From Monilinia fructicola (lineage: Eukaryota > Ascomycota > Leotiomycetes > Helotiales > Sclerotiniaceae), in contig VICG01000015.1 of assembly GCA_008692225.1 (NCBI GenBank), positions 575,001-639,000 on the forward strand: a DNA stretch of 64,000 nt. The letters are read 5' to 3'. The translations under genes were made by a program, and so were the position numbers. Of this stretch, positions 13,889 through 25,135 are shown piece by piece. The notes beneath the pieces are model-generated. The model was given only the letters and a program-made list of their open reading frames with translations, did no database searches and had not been told where the DNA came from. The stretch's first letter is position 1. Each line of letters opens with the position of its first letter.

Positions 13889-15303
13889 TTAACCAGCGCC
13901 TTGAATTTCCCCCAACTCCGTTTCTTCGCAGATATGCGGGTTGCAATAAATCGCCCATTCCATCCGAAACTTATTCGCAACCTTCCCAAACTCCGCCAAG
14001 TGCTACAACATCGTCGACTTTGCATCATCTACTGATTCTTTTTTTGATTGAGCCTTCGTTCGTACCGTTGTGCTGTTGTTTCTTTGAAGATGGGCATACT
14101 TTCAGCATTGTCAAATTCTGAAATCTCCACTGGTTCGCTCGTTGGCTCAGTGGTCGATTGCCCCTTTTGCCGCTTTTTCGTCGGTCCATTCTCCTGCAGC
14201 TTTTTGAGGATCAAAGACAATGGTTCCTATGAACAATTTACTTAGTAATTTACTTGACAATCACCAAGATAACGTAAACCCACATCGTGCTCAGCCATAT
14301 CCACCAGCCAGTTATCTTTCGGAAGATTGGCCACGATGGATGTGGATACTGGTGTAAGCTTTGGAAATCCTTTGGCTTCATCATATCTAGTCCATTCCCA
14401 TAACAATTCACCCTTTTGCGCCATAGTTGTTAGGTAGTGCTGAGAGATCTCATTCAGTTCCCCCAATTCATTCATCTGGACAGTCCCAGGGCCATGTGAC
14501 CATTGAGCCCCTCCGGCTAACTCCTGTGAAACATCCAGCAATATTTCTTTCAGCTTTGGGAGTCCCTGCAAAAAGTCTAGAATACCCCGGCCGCGCCAAT
14601 TATCCGCAAAGGAAGATTTAGCCACGATAACTCGTTCCAACATGGATAGGTCCAGTACAGACGACATGAGAATGGCATCGGATTCCCACCGAACGTTCGA
14701 AAACGACGCCACGTTATGTTCGTCAATGTAGAGAATATCACCACCCGCGAAGTCTGCATAAATAATTCCAAATCCAGGATCAGGGATGATTCGATATCTT
14801 TTCAGGGCCACGTCGCGAGAAGCTCGACAAATGAGCAAGGCGCTCGGGTTAGGTGGGTTATGGTACTTGAGAAACTGGAACGAGTCAGACGATGACTGGG
14901 TATTTTTATCGTAGATAGGACGAGAAATTCCGTCGAGATACAAAATTCGGGGTCCAGGCAATGAGAGCTCCCAAACAACGTCACGAATCTCTGGAGGAAG
15001 GTCCGCAAAGTGTGTAATGGGAACGATCTTTTCAAGTTTCTCTGACTTGATTGATTGAAGGTGGCGTAGATAATTTTCCCAGTTTTTTTGGACCAGGCGA
15101 TTGTAGAGCTTTCTTCTGCCAGCTTTCGTAAATCCTGGACGTAGGAAGATTGACTTGAGCATTTTGTTTCTTGGAAGAATATGTTGAAGTTTATCACAAC
15201 CTGTTTGAACACCGTTGATACATATTGGCAAATCCATATTGCTGATACCACGTATGATAGTATTTGGTGATGGTGTCGCTCTGCGAGAATTAGATCGTAG
15301 CAA
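13889..15303 (-). CDS. 2EXR-domain protein with decayed C-terminal tail
   Basis: The main exon 14242-15303 encodes 353 aa. Near residues 100-180 it shows the 2EXR hallmark: FADLPPEIRDVVWELSLPGP, then ALLICRASRDVALKRY. Proteins of this F-box-like fungal family are numerous in Helotiales and mostly uncharacterised. The ORF itself ends ...GDCQVNY, but GTAAAT after GDCQ with the CTGCAG acceptor 60 nt later would splice in phase to ENGPTKKRQKGQ and run to a stop at 14029. Beyond that stop, after the A7 run at 14039-14045 (minus strand), a second coding-like stretch continues to 13889, interrupted by TAG at 14003-14005. So the functional C-terminus is uncertain: 14242, 14029 or, ancestrally, 13889. 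Confidence 0.72.
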
Positions 15304-15763
15304 ACGCGACGAGGTTGAAATGCGATGCGACTTCCGAGGTCAGGACTACACACACCCGAATAGGCTTAGTTGAAGCCTCACGTGGTATACATTATCTGGC
15401 TATATAATCAGAAAAGAAGGGCGAGTGAATTATTATCACGGATTAGAAGGATCAAAGATCCGCTATTAAGTCAATTGCCATCTCCAATAATCTATATTTG
15501 ATGAATATGACCAGTGAACCCTACCTGTGATCCAGTTCAGAAAGTATCATGTCACATGAATATCCCGTGATTTAGAAACAACGGCATCACCATTTGTGAA
15601 GCTGATGAAGGGCGGTGATGTCTTGTTCAAACGACGAAGAACTGATGAACATTATCCTCAGATGGACTGTGTATCTCCGTGCTGAAGTCAAAGTTGAAAA
15701 AGATCATAGCGTAGTAACTTTCCGATGTTTCAGGCCAGTGTCTGAGCGAGGTAACCACATATT
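15304..15763. other. divergent intergenic region
   Basis: Shared 5' region of the 2EXR gene (-) and the SMP-30/paraoxonase-like gene (+). No specific element recognised. Confidence 0.5.
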
Positions 15764-17203
15764 ATGAGTTCTTCGTCCCATCATTATCTGCTTTATTTCT
15801 TGTTCTTTGTGCTTTTAGACTTCAGATTCATGGCGAAAGTAGGTTTTCGGCTGTCGCTGGTCGGTGTAGCCGCCGGTACGATTTTTTACCAATTTATTTA
15901 CAAATATTTAATCCTTGACAATTTGGGGTACAATCGTATTCTGGAACCATTCCTTACTTTCGATGTAGAATGTGAGAAGGTTGATGACTTGGGACTAGCT
16001 GGTTGTGCAGATATGTGGCTGCACCAGGAGAGTGGAATGCTTTATATGGCATGTTCAGATACTAGGGGTCGAGCCGAGTGGTTTCCAAGGTATATATGTC
16101 TTCGTATTCACGTGTATACTTGTCGCTTACAAACTTCATTTGATAGTCTCAATCATTTGAATGCATCCGGTCGCAGTTTATCAGATCGAATTGCTGTTTT
16201 GGATACTCGTGGTCCTGGTCCGATCAAGAATCGATTGACCTGGCTTCAGACACAAAACTTTCAAGGCAATGCCAATGATGGAACATTTAATCTTCATGGG
16301 CTTGATATCCGAGTGGACTCAAAGAACAAGAAGGATTTGCACATTATCCTCATCAACGATCGTCCTTTTGAAGACACTGGAAGAGCAGGCCCCTTCAACC
16401 GAACCCAGACAGAATCCAATAGTACCATTGAGTACTTTACAACCACGTTGGGTAGCGAAATCATGAACCATAAGCAAACATTCACCAATACCAACATCCA
16501 AACACCCAGACACGTGGCCTGGGTCGATGAACATTTATTTATGTTCACTAATGCTCATAGTTCAAAGAGTGGTTCAGTAAGTTAGTTGATTGATGGACAC
16601 GGGATATATGCTGATATTTGACCCAAGAGAGGATACTCAAGTCTAGTTCTTGGAGGGGGAAGTATTGGTTATTGTACAACCCCTTCTACAGAGTGTGGGA
16701 TCACAAAATGCCCCAGCAATCTCAGAGTGCCCAACGGAATAGCACTCGGACACGATAATTTAATCTATGTTCCATCATCCGTCTCTGGCCAGATCCAGGT
16801 ATTTTCCTTAGAAGCAGGACAGCGTCTCAAAAAGGTTGATACTATCCAAGTTCCGTACCCGATCAACGATATCAGCGTGGACAAAAATGGAGATATCTAC
16901 GCAGCCACTGTACCAGTCTTGCATAAAGCAATCAAAGACTCCAGAAAAGCCGAGACCGAGATCCCAAGTGCAGTTTTTAGAATCATGAAATTAGGTGAAA
17001 TGGGAGAAGGGGAAGGATGGGGTTGGAACGTGGTGAAGTTGATGGAAGACAATGGGAGTACGTTACCTGTGACTACAGTTGCAGTGCATGATACTCAGAC
17101 TGGGAAAATGTTTCTAGGTGGGGCTTTGGATCCTTTCATTTCAATTTGTGAAAAGATAGAAGGGGGAAGTTTTAGTGCACAGTTGAATTTTTTGAATTTT
17201 TGA
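15764..17203 (+). CDS. SMP-30/paraoxonase-like esterase or lactonase
   Basis: Three exons (15764-16089, 16147-16576, 16628-17203) join in phase to 443 aa; introns are 57 and 51 nt. ATG 15830 (MAKVGFRLSLVG) is a likely alternative start giving 421 aa, since it opens the hydrophobic anchor usual in these proteins. The body has features of the fungal six-bladed beta-propeller family related to arylesterases: AGCADMWLHQESGMLYMAC near the N-terminus, LHGLDIRVD, HVAWVDEHLFMFTNAHSS, the G-rich segment YSSLVLGGGSIGYC, VPNGIALGHDN (calcium/active-site blade type) and YPINDISVDKNGDIYAAT. Enzymes of this family hydrolyse lactones or aryl esters; the substrate here is unknown. The protein is probably secretory-pathway or membrane anchored. 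The frame is intact. Confidence 0.8.
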
Positions 17204-17903
17204 TAGGTTAATAGGTAATCAAACGACCTAATCTTTGATTCACGCAAAATCAAGTTCAAGCAGCCAGTTTAGGTGATGTTTGCATGGCGTGAAAGATTCA
17301 AATCTCCTAAAGAATTGTATTTGATCGAGACCACCGTGGACATTGAATTAGATTCAAAACTAGAATCTTGCTACTCGAGTAAAAATGAACGACCAAATAA
17401 ATGATCTGAGTCGCAGCCTTTAGCTTTGATTTATTAGAAGTGACAGAAGAGTATACACACTATCTCAATTTTCAAAGAGTAGTTTGAAAGCCGTCTCAAA
17501 TATCAACTTTGCTTCTATTCCTTTTCATAATAAAATAAGAAAGCACATTCAGCATATGAAGCAATGAAAATGTTTGATCATTGATAAACAATGCAAACAT
17601 ACCACAAGCACCCACGACTATTCCTTATTATCTAGACTGACCGAAAAGTATGAGCGCCTGGAACAGTCTCGAATGGAAAACAGACATGCCTTATAGTGAG
17701 TGGTCTTTGCATCATCTCAGAATCGTTCAGACGTTGAAAGTTGGTCTGTTACAAGTCACCAATAGAAGCAATGTTTTGAGAACAGAAAAAGTATGCCCTC
17801 ATTCAAGGCTTATGACAAGTCTCATAAGCAATTATCCCAATCGATTTGCGACAGACCACCTAGCAATTGCTTCAGAGCATTTTGGAAACTGATACTCGGA
17901 AAC
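17204..17903. other. convergent intergenic region
   Basis: Lies between the 3' ends of the esterase gene (+) and the transporter gene (-). Contains an exact TACTCGAGTA at 17372-17381. No gene is supported. Confidence 0.5.
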
Positions 17904-20875
17904 TCAACTCTCTCTCTTCAACAAAAGTTCGGCAAGACAGGGATTGAGCTCCACCAAACTCTCCCAAATGTCCTTATGATGATCCCTGAACACTGTTGGT
18001 TCTCTAGCCATTAACAGCCACATAGTACACATCGCCCCCTTGAATGGAGCCAAAACTGCTCTGGCTATCTGCATTCCTCCAAAGAACGCGAATGCAACAA
18101 GAACATCTGCCACCAAGACATCACTAGTCTGAAGAATAGGCCCGGGTATCAATGTGACCATGAGGTATGTTGAGATCGCGGCAATACCAGCTATTGCCAA
18201 TGGAACGTAGAGAAACATCTGATATAAGCCAGTTCCCTTAGACAGGAGGTCAAGTCCAGTCCTTGACATGAGCATCACGCCTATCCTATTGGCATGCCAA
18301 TAGCAGATTCCGTCTAGTCCAATTATAACAAAAGCCCAGTCGTTGATTTTAGCCTCCAGAGCCGCGTACAATGGAGTCATATAGACAAGGAGGGATAAAA
18401 GAAGGGCTGCGGTTGATGAACGGAAAGCATCTTTTGGCGTGAGTGATATATTCTGCATAAGTCCCATGCTAAGATCCCGTAGGAATAGCGAGAGAGATAG
18501 TAAACCAGCTCCAAAGCACACGCTTCCGACATTAATCCTAAGAATTCTAGCTATTGAACACTTGCGATCGCTCGAATGCCCTAGGCCAGGTTGTATACTT
18601 AAAATGTATTTTTGAGCCGCCGCGGTTGCTAGCGTCTGGGCTAGCGTGGAGATCGCTTGCGTGGTCCAATACGTAATCAACGAAAGTACAATGATCACCA
18701 TCATGAACCTTGGAGGATACATGTTCCGGTCCTTGGTACAGGCGGGACTCGCCGTATCCCACAACTGCCGCAAGCCAAAAAGAAACCATAGATAAACGCC
18801 ATAGACGATAATTGTAGCCACGCTGGCCGAGCCGCTGAGGACTATTAGAGGTGATACTTTGGACATGTTGCATATATGCAAGGCTAAAACTCTGGATAGA
18901 TGTCGAGAATCAAACCAAACAATTTGCCAGATCAGACAAACCGCCGCAAAGATGATACTGACCAATGACGCAGTGAGTTGATGATAGAAGACCAGTAAAG
19001 CCGCGCTAACGATGCCAAAAATGGCAGCAGCGCCCGAGACCCATTGTGTGAAATTGGATCTTCTAATGAGAAAGGAAATACCAAGGTAGAAGTACGCTAG
19101 AGCTAGAGAGATCGCGAAAGATGGCGCTCTAGTCGAGGTGGATCAGTGTCCATGGTAGAAAAGTAAGTGAACTAAGGAGGGAGGGGGGGAGTTCATGGGT
19201 TCAAATAGTAAAATGAAGGTTGTCCGTGCCAAAACTATCTCCATATGAGAAAACAGAACCAACTAGTCCTGATTGTATCTTGTACAGATCTGAGTTGACA
19301 TGAAACAAAGCTGATACAGAATTAGCGGTGATAGAGCTGGGTATCTGGAAGCATAAGAATGCCCTTGTTATTTGTAATATCTCAGATAATGTGAAGATCG
19401 CTATTTCTGCCAGCATAACGAGTAATATGAATTTATGAGAGCCTTAAAAGATCCTCAATGTTTTTGGATACATCAAATTGGTTCAATACCTGACATACCA
19501 TGAAATGCCCTATACTTTGAGAGGTAAAAGGAGGGTTGTGACAACGAGATCAAATGATAGCAATAAGAAGATGGTGATGATTTGATTGTACAATAAAGAT
19601 AAGGAAGTGAAAAGGGCAAGATACTAATGACGTATGCCTTTTGCATGTAATAAGTTGCTACATAATCTCAGGTTATATATGTGTCCAAAGCAGTTCGAGT
19701 GATTGGTACAGAATTTAGCCACTGCGGCTATTGAATGATGAAAGTAGAAATGTTGGTTGCAACCGCCAGATAAAAGAGTAGTAGTAACCGAGTGAGGATA
19801 CTGAGACTTGTTGATATCGACAGCTTCGAATCACCCAAGTCTTTGGGGTATTTGATAAGCTGTGGATGGCTCAGGAGGCTTTGGATTTGAAAAGTATCTA
19901 CACTGCCTTAAGTGTTTTGAAAGACTGGAGGAACTTCACGAGTTGAATGGTTGAAAATTTGAGAAAGTACTAGTGAGGCAGGTGTATGGGTGTGTTCGGG
20001 GAATAGGAGATGTGAATTGTCTGATATGGTCCAACTGTAAGAGAGAAATGAACGGCGTGACATGCCTACATGATGAAAGTTTTAGTGATATGGCAGTATA
20101 CAAGAGGGCTGCTATCAAGAGTGAAAGAACACGTGTATTTGAATGAACTCGTAGGAAATGTGTGTTTAAATTTGAACAATGATCATCGTTTGAGAAAAAG
20201 ACAACAGAAATTTCAGAACCGAATCATGAATAGAAACAACGGATTGAAAGTTCACTGAACAATCTACCCATGTGATGATGATGGCGAAACATTGGGATCG
20301 TATTGGAAGTGACATAGAAAATGGATAGAGGCATAAGTTTAATCGAGAAAAGATGATGGTACACAAAATCAAGGAAGAAAATATGGTTATAAAAATGATG
20401 GCAGGTAACAGAGAGGGGACTTAGAAGACTTAGAAGATCAAATCAACAGATTGAAATTAACTTACACCCAAGGTATCTTCTTCCTCAGTAAGCCTGAAGC
20501 CTTTCGAGTCTCAACGATTGTGAGAGGGCCAACTCCACAATCAAGTTCTTCCCAATTATTAGCCAGAAAGGAGCTGAGCTCAATCTCCATCTGACCCGCA
20601 CGGATCAATGTAAAGATTCCGAACGCAAGGAAAGCAGCGAGGCCGCAAGACAAAACAATGACTGCCCAGATGTCACCACCCTCTGGAGATTTTTCCTTTG
20701 ATATAATGGATGGGTTATGGTGGTAAACAACTGCCGAAGTAGCGAAAGACGAAGAAATACCCGAAGGCGCGGAGCCAGAAAAATCAATGCCCAGAGGTGG
20801 TAAAACAAAGGAGTTGCCCGAAGGTACATGCACTGAATTGGTACCCGAAGATGTGATTCGACGACGGGATCCCAT
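17904..20875 (-). CDS. pns1: Pns1/SLC44 choline-transporter-like membrane protein
   Basis: Exon 1 (20466-20875) has an S/T/G-rich N-terminus, then TM1 (IWAVIVLSCGLAAFLAFGIF), and ends at a GTAAGT donor in phase 2. Exon 2 (17904-19128) starts after CGACTAG with the complementary phase and runs open to the stop. Together they give 544 aa, close to the 539 aa of yeast Pns1. Exon 2 has about nine hydrophobic segments and the CTL signatures: ILRINVGSVCFGAGLL, INDWAFVIIGLDGICYW, and the C-terminal block FFGGMQIARAVLAPFKG followed by a predicted cytosolic tail with AREPTVFRDHH. The family transports choline or ethanolamine-type solutes in vertebrates; the substrate of fungal Pns1 is not established. 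The joined intron would be 1337 nt, very long for this genome; small extra exons inside it cannot be excluded. Confidence 0.78.
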
Positions 20876-21924
20876 GGTGGCGGCGGCAGGGCGGCGAAAA
20901 GTATGAGGGAAGATAGAGCGAATGGGATTTCTTACTGCTGCTGCTGATGGGGAAAGTGGTTGTGAGATGGCGGGGTCGCGGGGTGGTCAAATTTCTAAAG
21001 GGTGAGGGAGAGACTGACCTTTTGTACACATACTAGGTATAGACTGAAAAGGTTTCCGTGGTTTCTTTTCTTCTTACTTGAAAGCGGAGGAAGGAGCAAA
21101 CATTGAAAATACCGTGAATAGAGTTCAAATAGTCAATCGGGCCCATAGAAATCGTCAAATACTTTTCATTCCAGCAAATTGACCAGTCAAGGTAGGAGCT
21201 ACAACCTCTATTGAGCGAAGAGCGTATGCGGTGTCTTTGAGGTGTCGGTTACTAAGGAAGAGTGAAGATATATATGGCGACATGGATGATTTTATATCAC
21301 CATTTCATCTCATCGCATCACTACCTTGAAAGACCACAAGGAACAGAAAGGAGATTGAGCTGTATTTAAAAAGTATTGGAGATATAGGTAGACGATATTG
21401 ATGACTTTGTTTCGCCATTTTACCCCTTCACTAACTCAACTGTTAGAAGTTGACGGCGACAACATGGTAGAAAGTAATCCCCACTTGGAATTAGAAGCTT
21501 GGAGGATTTACAGCTAGATCTGGTGGATCATGAGATGAGCTTCGAATTTTCTTTTCAATTGCTGATCATTTTGATTTTGTTTGAGAAAGCCGAAGTGAAA
21601 GACGTCTTATATAACAATCGATACCGTATGACTGCACTTGAGGAGATTGATCGCGGTGTGAATGTGGATAACATCGACCTACCAAGTCTATATACTCTGA
21701 TGAATGGCAACCTGTAGAACGGAATACCGACATAACAAGGTACCCAACATTAATTTAATTCTTTGTCGATTACACGGTTGCATGACTACTCTGACCGAAT
21801 TGCAAGAGTGTCTGTTGTTGGTCTGCACAAAATATCAAGACACCCTTACTCAATTTTGACCGGATTTCCACTCCCAAACACCCTTATTCATATAGAGATA
21901 GACAGACGATCACATGCTGGTGTC
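20876..21924. other. intergenic, no gene seen
   Basis: Upstream region of the pns1-like gene. The short ORF at 21499-21717 has no recognisable feature. Confidence 0.45.
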
Positions 21925-23205
21925 AATCCCTAGCAGCATTATCCCGCTCGACAGACCTGAGCCTAGGACTAAATAGTACAAACTCCATAGCTTGATACCA
22001 AAAAATATACGAGTTTTGGTCACGAAGACGTACTTGAGAGTTAATATCGCAAGAGTCCTTTGATAAAGCGCTAAAAAGCATGCAGCCTCACATACTGTCT
22101 GGAATTCGAGGTTGGTGTGCTGGCTTGGGGTTTAGACATAACTCGACAAGCTCGAAGAAATTGAAGGATGGGGAATGGTCTAGTCCTAAGAATATGGCCC
22201 ATTGGTATGACTACATGATCCTCGATGCACTGGGGTAAAACTTTGCTTTGGTAAGACGTTGAACACGGCTTTGAGCAACGATAATCGTTTCTTTTTCAAT
22301 GTAATCGCTGAAAATATCCGGAGGATGAATGTTACAGGTCAAATGCCCATTCTTAAAACATTTAATATTGGCGGATTCTTCTTCCAGAATGCCAACGAGG
22401 ATCAATAGAAACAAATGGCCTTCACAGCTAGACAGTTGTATAATCGTCTCAGCGATATTAATACCGATCTGCGAAATATCATCTATCACCTTGATCAAAC
22501 ACGTCCAAGATACTGGCGAGGCTTACTCTAGGGAGAGATGATTTTTGAAACCACACTTCTTGGTGCTGGGTCAGACACTGCTAATTCCGCTCTTACTGCC
22601 AGTTTTAGTTTCTTGCCCAGAATCCTCAGACCCGGGAACGGCTGACTGGTACAATCCGTAGAACATTCACGGATGTTGAATCCATTTTCCATGGCCAAGC
22701 TCTCCATTCCATCGAATACTTGCGTGCTTATATCGATGAAAATCTTTGTCTGTGCCCTCCAGGCCCAGTCCCGCTTCCTAGAGAGGTACTTCCTGGTGAT
22801 TTGCAGGTAAACGGATATTACTTTAGTCCAGGGACCATCGTGGGCGTTCCAATTTTTTCACTCCATCACAACGAAAGGCATTTTGATTGACGATATGTTT
22901 TTGATCTAAGTCGCTGGTTGGTCGAAGGTGCAAATGGCGTGGATGAAAAAGGACGTACCGCAGAGGAAATGTCAAAAGCCAAAGAGGCATTTATTCCATT
23001 TAGTGTTGGGCCTAGAGCATGTATTGGAAAGCGCATAGCGTTGTATGAGCTGCAAGTCAGCGTTGCGAGAGTTTTGTGGCTTTTCAATATTAGAATTGCG
23101 CTACGCCGTGAAAAGATTGGGGTGAGAAAGAATAGTGGGTATAGAATGAAGGATTATCTTATTGTTGGAAAGGAGGGTCCGAGTTTGCGATTTCAAAAGA
23201 GGTGA
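21925..23205 (+). pseudogene. cytochrome P450 pseudogene
   Basis: Reading across frames gives one collinear P450 from about the C helix to the C-terminus. In order: STNSIA-YQKIYEFWSRRR, ALKSMQPHILSGIRGW, MAHWYDYMILDALG, the I-helix GAGSDTANSALT, the K-helix region YLRAYIDENLCLCPPGP, FSLHHNERHFD and the haem loop FSVGPRACIGKR with its cysteine intact. Lesions are in-frame stops at 21993, 22035, 22406, 22529 and 22888, and single-base losses near 22235 and 22615. The K-helix ExxR arginine is also changed (ENLC). No N-terminal membrane anchor is found upstream. The last frame (22918-23205) stays open, so decay is recent to moderate. Fungal P450s like this serve detoxification or secondary metabolism; no cluster partners lie nearby. 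Confidence 0.9.
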
Positions 23206-23696
23206 TGGTTTCGTTCGTTCTAAGATTGGAGTGATCATTGTGTTGTATTCTTCGGAGCTAATGAGAATTTCGAATATTCGCTTATATTCAGGGGAATGAA
23301 TTTGGCGACTAACCATCTTTTTCACTAATGGAGACATTGTGTTAATTGATCTCGATCAAACACTGTCTTTCATATGTCCAAATTTTAATTGAACAATATA
23401 AGCTTCCCTTCCGTCCTTGTTATTCCGACATGCCAAACAAATTTACCGATCAGATGGTAGTAAAATTGAGGTCTTCACAATGCATCTCTCAATGTCTCGG
23501 GCTATTTTAAACGATCAGGACATTACAGATTCTCCTTCCAAAGTAAATCAGAAGATTTTTCTGTGAGTCTGGACAGCGGCGAGCGAATACATCCCATAGC
23601 CAAATTTGCCTAATTTCGAAGAAATCAAGCTAAGTTCCACCTTTATCTAACCTGGGCGTATCACTGTGTAGAGCTCAAGGCAAGCTCGTAACCACA
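23206..23696. other. convergent intergenic region
   Basis: Between the P450 pseudogene and the 3' end of TIM21. Nothing recognised. Confidence 0.5.
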
Positions 23697-24542
23697 TTAT
23701 CGCCAAGTTATCCCCAAAAATCTACTCTTATTCTTCCCAGGACCGTTTGTCGCATCTGCATTCTCAAGGTATATCCTCTGATGTCCTTTCACGTCCAAGA
23801 ATAAGTATTTGTATTCAAATTCGCTTTCAGACGGGCCTTTGACCATATGTAGGTTCACTACACCTTGGTTTAATGGACCCTCGACCTAGAGATTGATGTC
23901 AATTAAACAATAAGTATGGGATACGAACTAAATGGTACTGACATTAAAATGCATAACCAAGTGTTCTACTCCTCGGCGGTCTTTTGTGATATTAGATCTG
24001 TATATAAATTAGCACGATATCAATACAAATCTATTTTAGAAAGCATACGCAATAGGCCCGGCTCTAGCCCATTTGCTCGATGTTGGCTCGCCATATGCCC
24101 TTATCTTCTTTCCGTTGCCCAACAATTCAGTGCATCTTGGATCTTTCTTGACTCGATCGGCAGCTCTATTGAATTGATTAATCTTACTTTCGGGACCAAA
24201 TACTTCTGTGTAAAGAAGATAGATGACACCTCCCTGTATTGAATGTTAGGAATCCAATGTACGAAAGCATCGTGAGAGCCATACCGTCAATATTGTACCG
24301 ACAAGGACAGTGCCTAGATTGAAAGTCTGCTGCGTTGTTCTGGCAACCTTTTCTCGTCCCGATAAATCGCGCCAAGGAACTCTGCCATCATCGTTGAAGG
24401 TTGTAACGGCTTTTCTTTTTGGTTGCGACGAGGTGTTTGTGGTGCCTATGCCGGTATGTGTTGCATAAAGTCGTGTGGCGAGAAGCGGTCGCAACGATGG
24501 AGGTAAGCTGAACAAAGTTACTGTTCTAATTGAGGGCAGCAT
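23697..24542 (-). CDS. tim21: TIM21, mitochondrial presequence translocase subunit
   Basis: Four exons (24285-24542, 24049-24233, 23943-23997, 23697-23885) with introns of 51, 51 and 57 nt join to 228 aa. The N-terminus is an Arg-rich presequence (LRPLLATRLYATHTG). Then come FNDDGRVPWRDLSGREK and ATQ-like TTQQTFNLGTVLVGTILT, which begins the single TM finished by exon 2 (GGVIYLLYTEVF). The intermembrane-space domain follows: INQFNRAADRVKKDPRC, GEPTSSKWARAGPIA, EHLVMHFNVEGPLNQGVVN, ending FLGITWR. This is the Tim21 fold, which docks the TIM23 translocase to the TOM complex and to respiratory-chain complexes. Its 5' end faces GLO3 across 593 bases. The frame is fully intact. Confidence 0.93.
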
Positions 24543-25135
24543 CTTGAGCTTGAGAGACTGGAGGAGGAGGCAATGATAGGTTGACTTCAGATGGAAGAAG
24601 AGGGGTTGTAGATGTAGATGCAGAGTAGATATCTAGATGGCGGCTCAAATATAGGAAGAACGGAACAAATGGTGAGAAGCTCAAAGGGGTATCAAACGAA
24701 GTATCAAGATATTGGATTTGTACAATGAAAAGACTTTGCGCAGCTTCAGTACTTCAATATTCAAGCATCAACGCATATGAGAAATGGAGGGGAAGGTATG
24801 ATTGCTACAGAATATAAATTTTGAAGCTTCAATGTTCAAGCTACAAGTATTGTGGGGTATTTTTGGTGAGATTCCCGATTCCTGATTCATGATTCGTTAG
24901 TCATGACCCATCGATTGACTAGTACCTGCAATCTAATCTCATGCCGCTTTACCAAAATAAGCTTAGTGAGAATGAACTTTAATTGTTGCAGCGAACGCAT
25001 GGCAATCTGGCCATCCCATCCATCAACTACACGATAATAATTTGGAATTAGAGAAAAGGGGTTCTTCTTTCTACAACTTCAACCATTAGGAACCCAAAGC
25101 ATCAAACATCTTTACATCCTCTAAAGACGACAAAC
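24543..25135. promoter_or_regulatory. divergent TIM21-GLO3 promoter region
   Basis: The 593 bases separate two genes transcribed away from each other and must hold both promoters. No specific binding site is identified. Confidence 0.55.
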
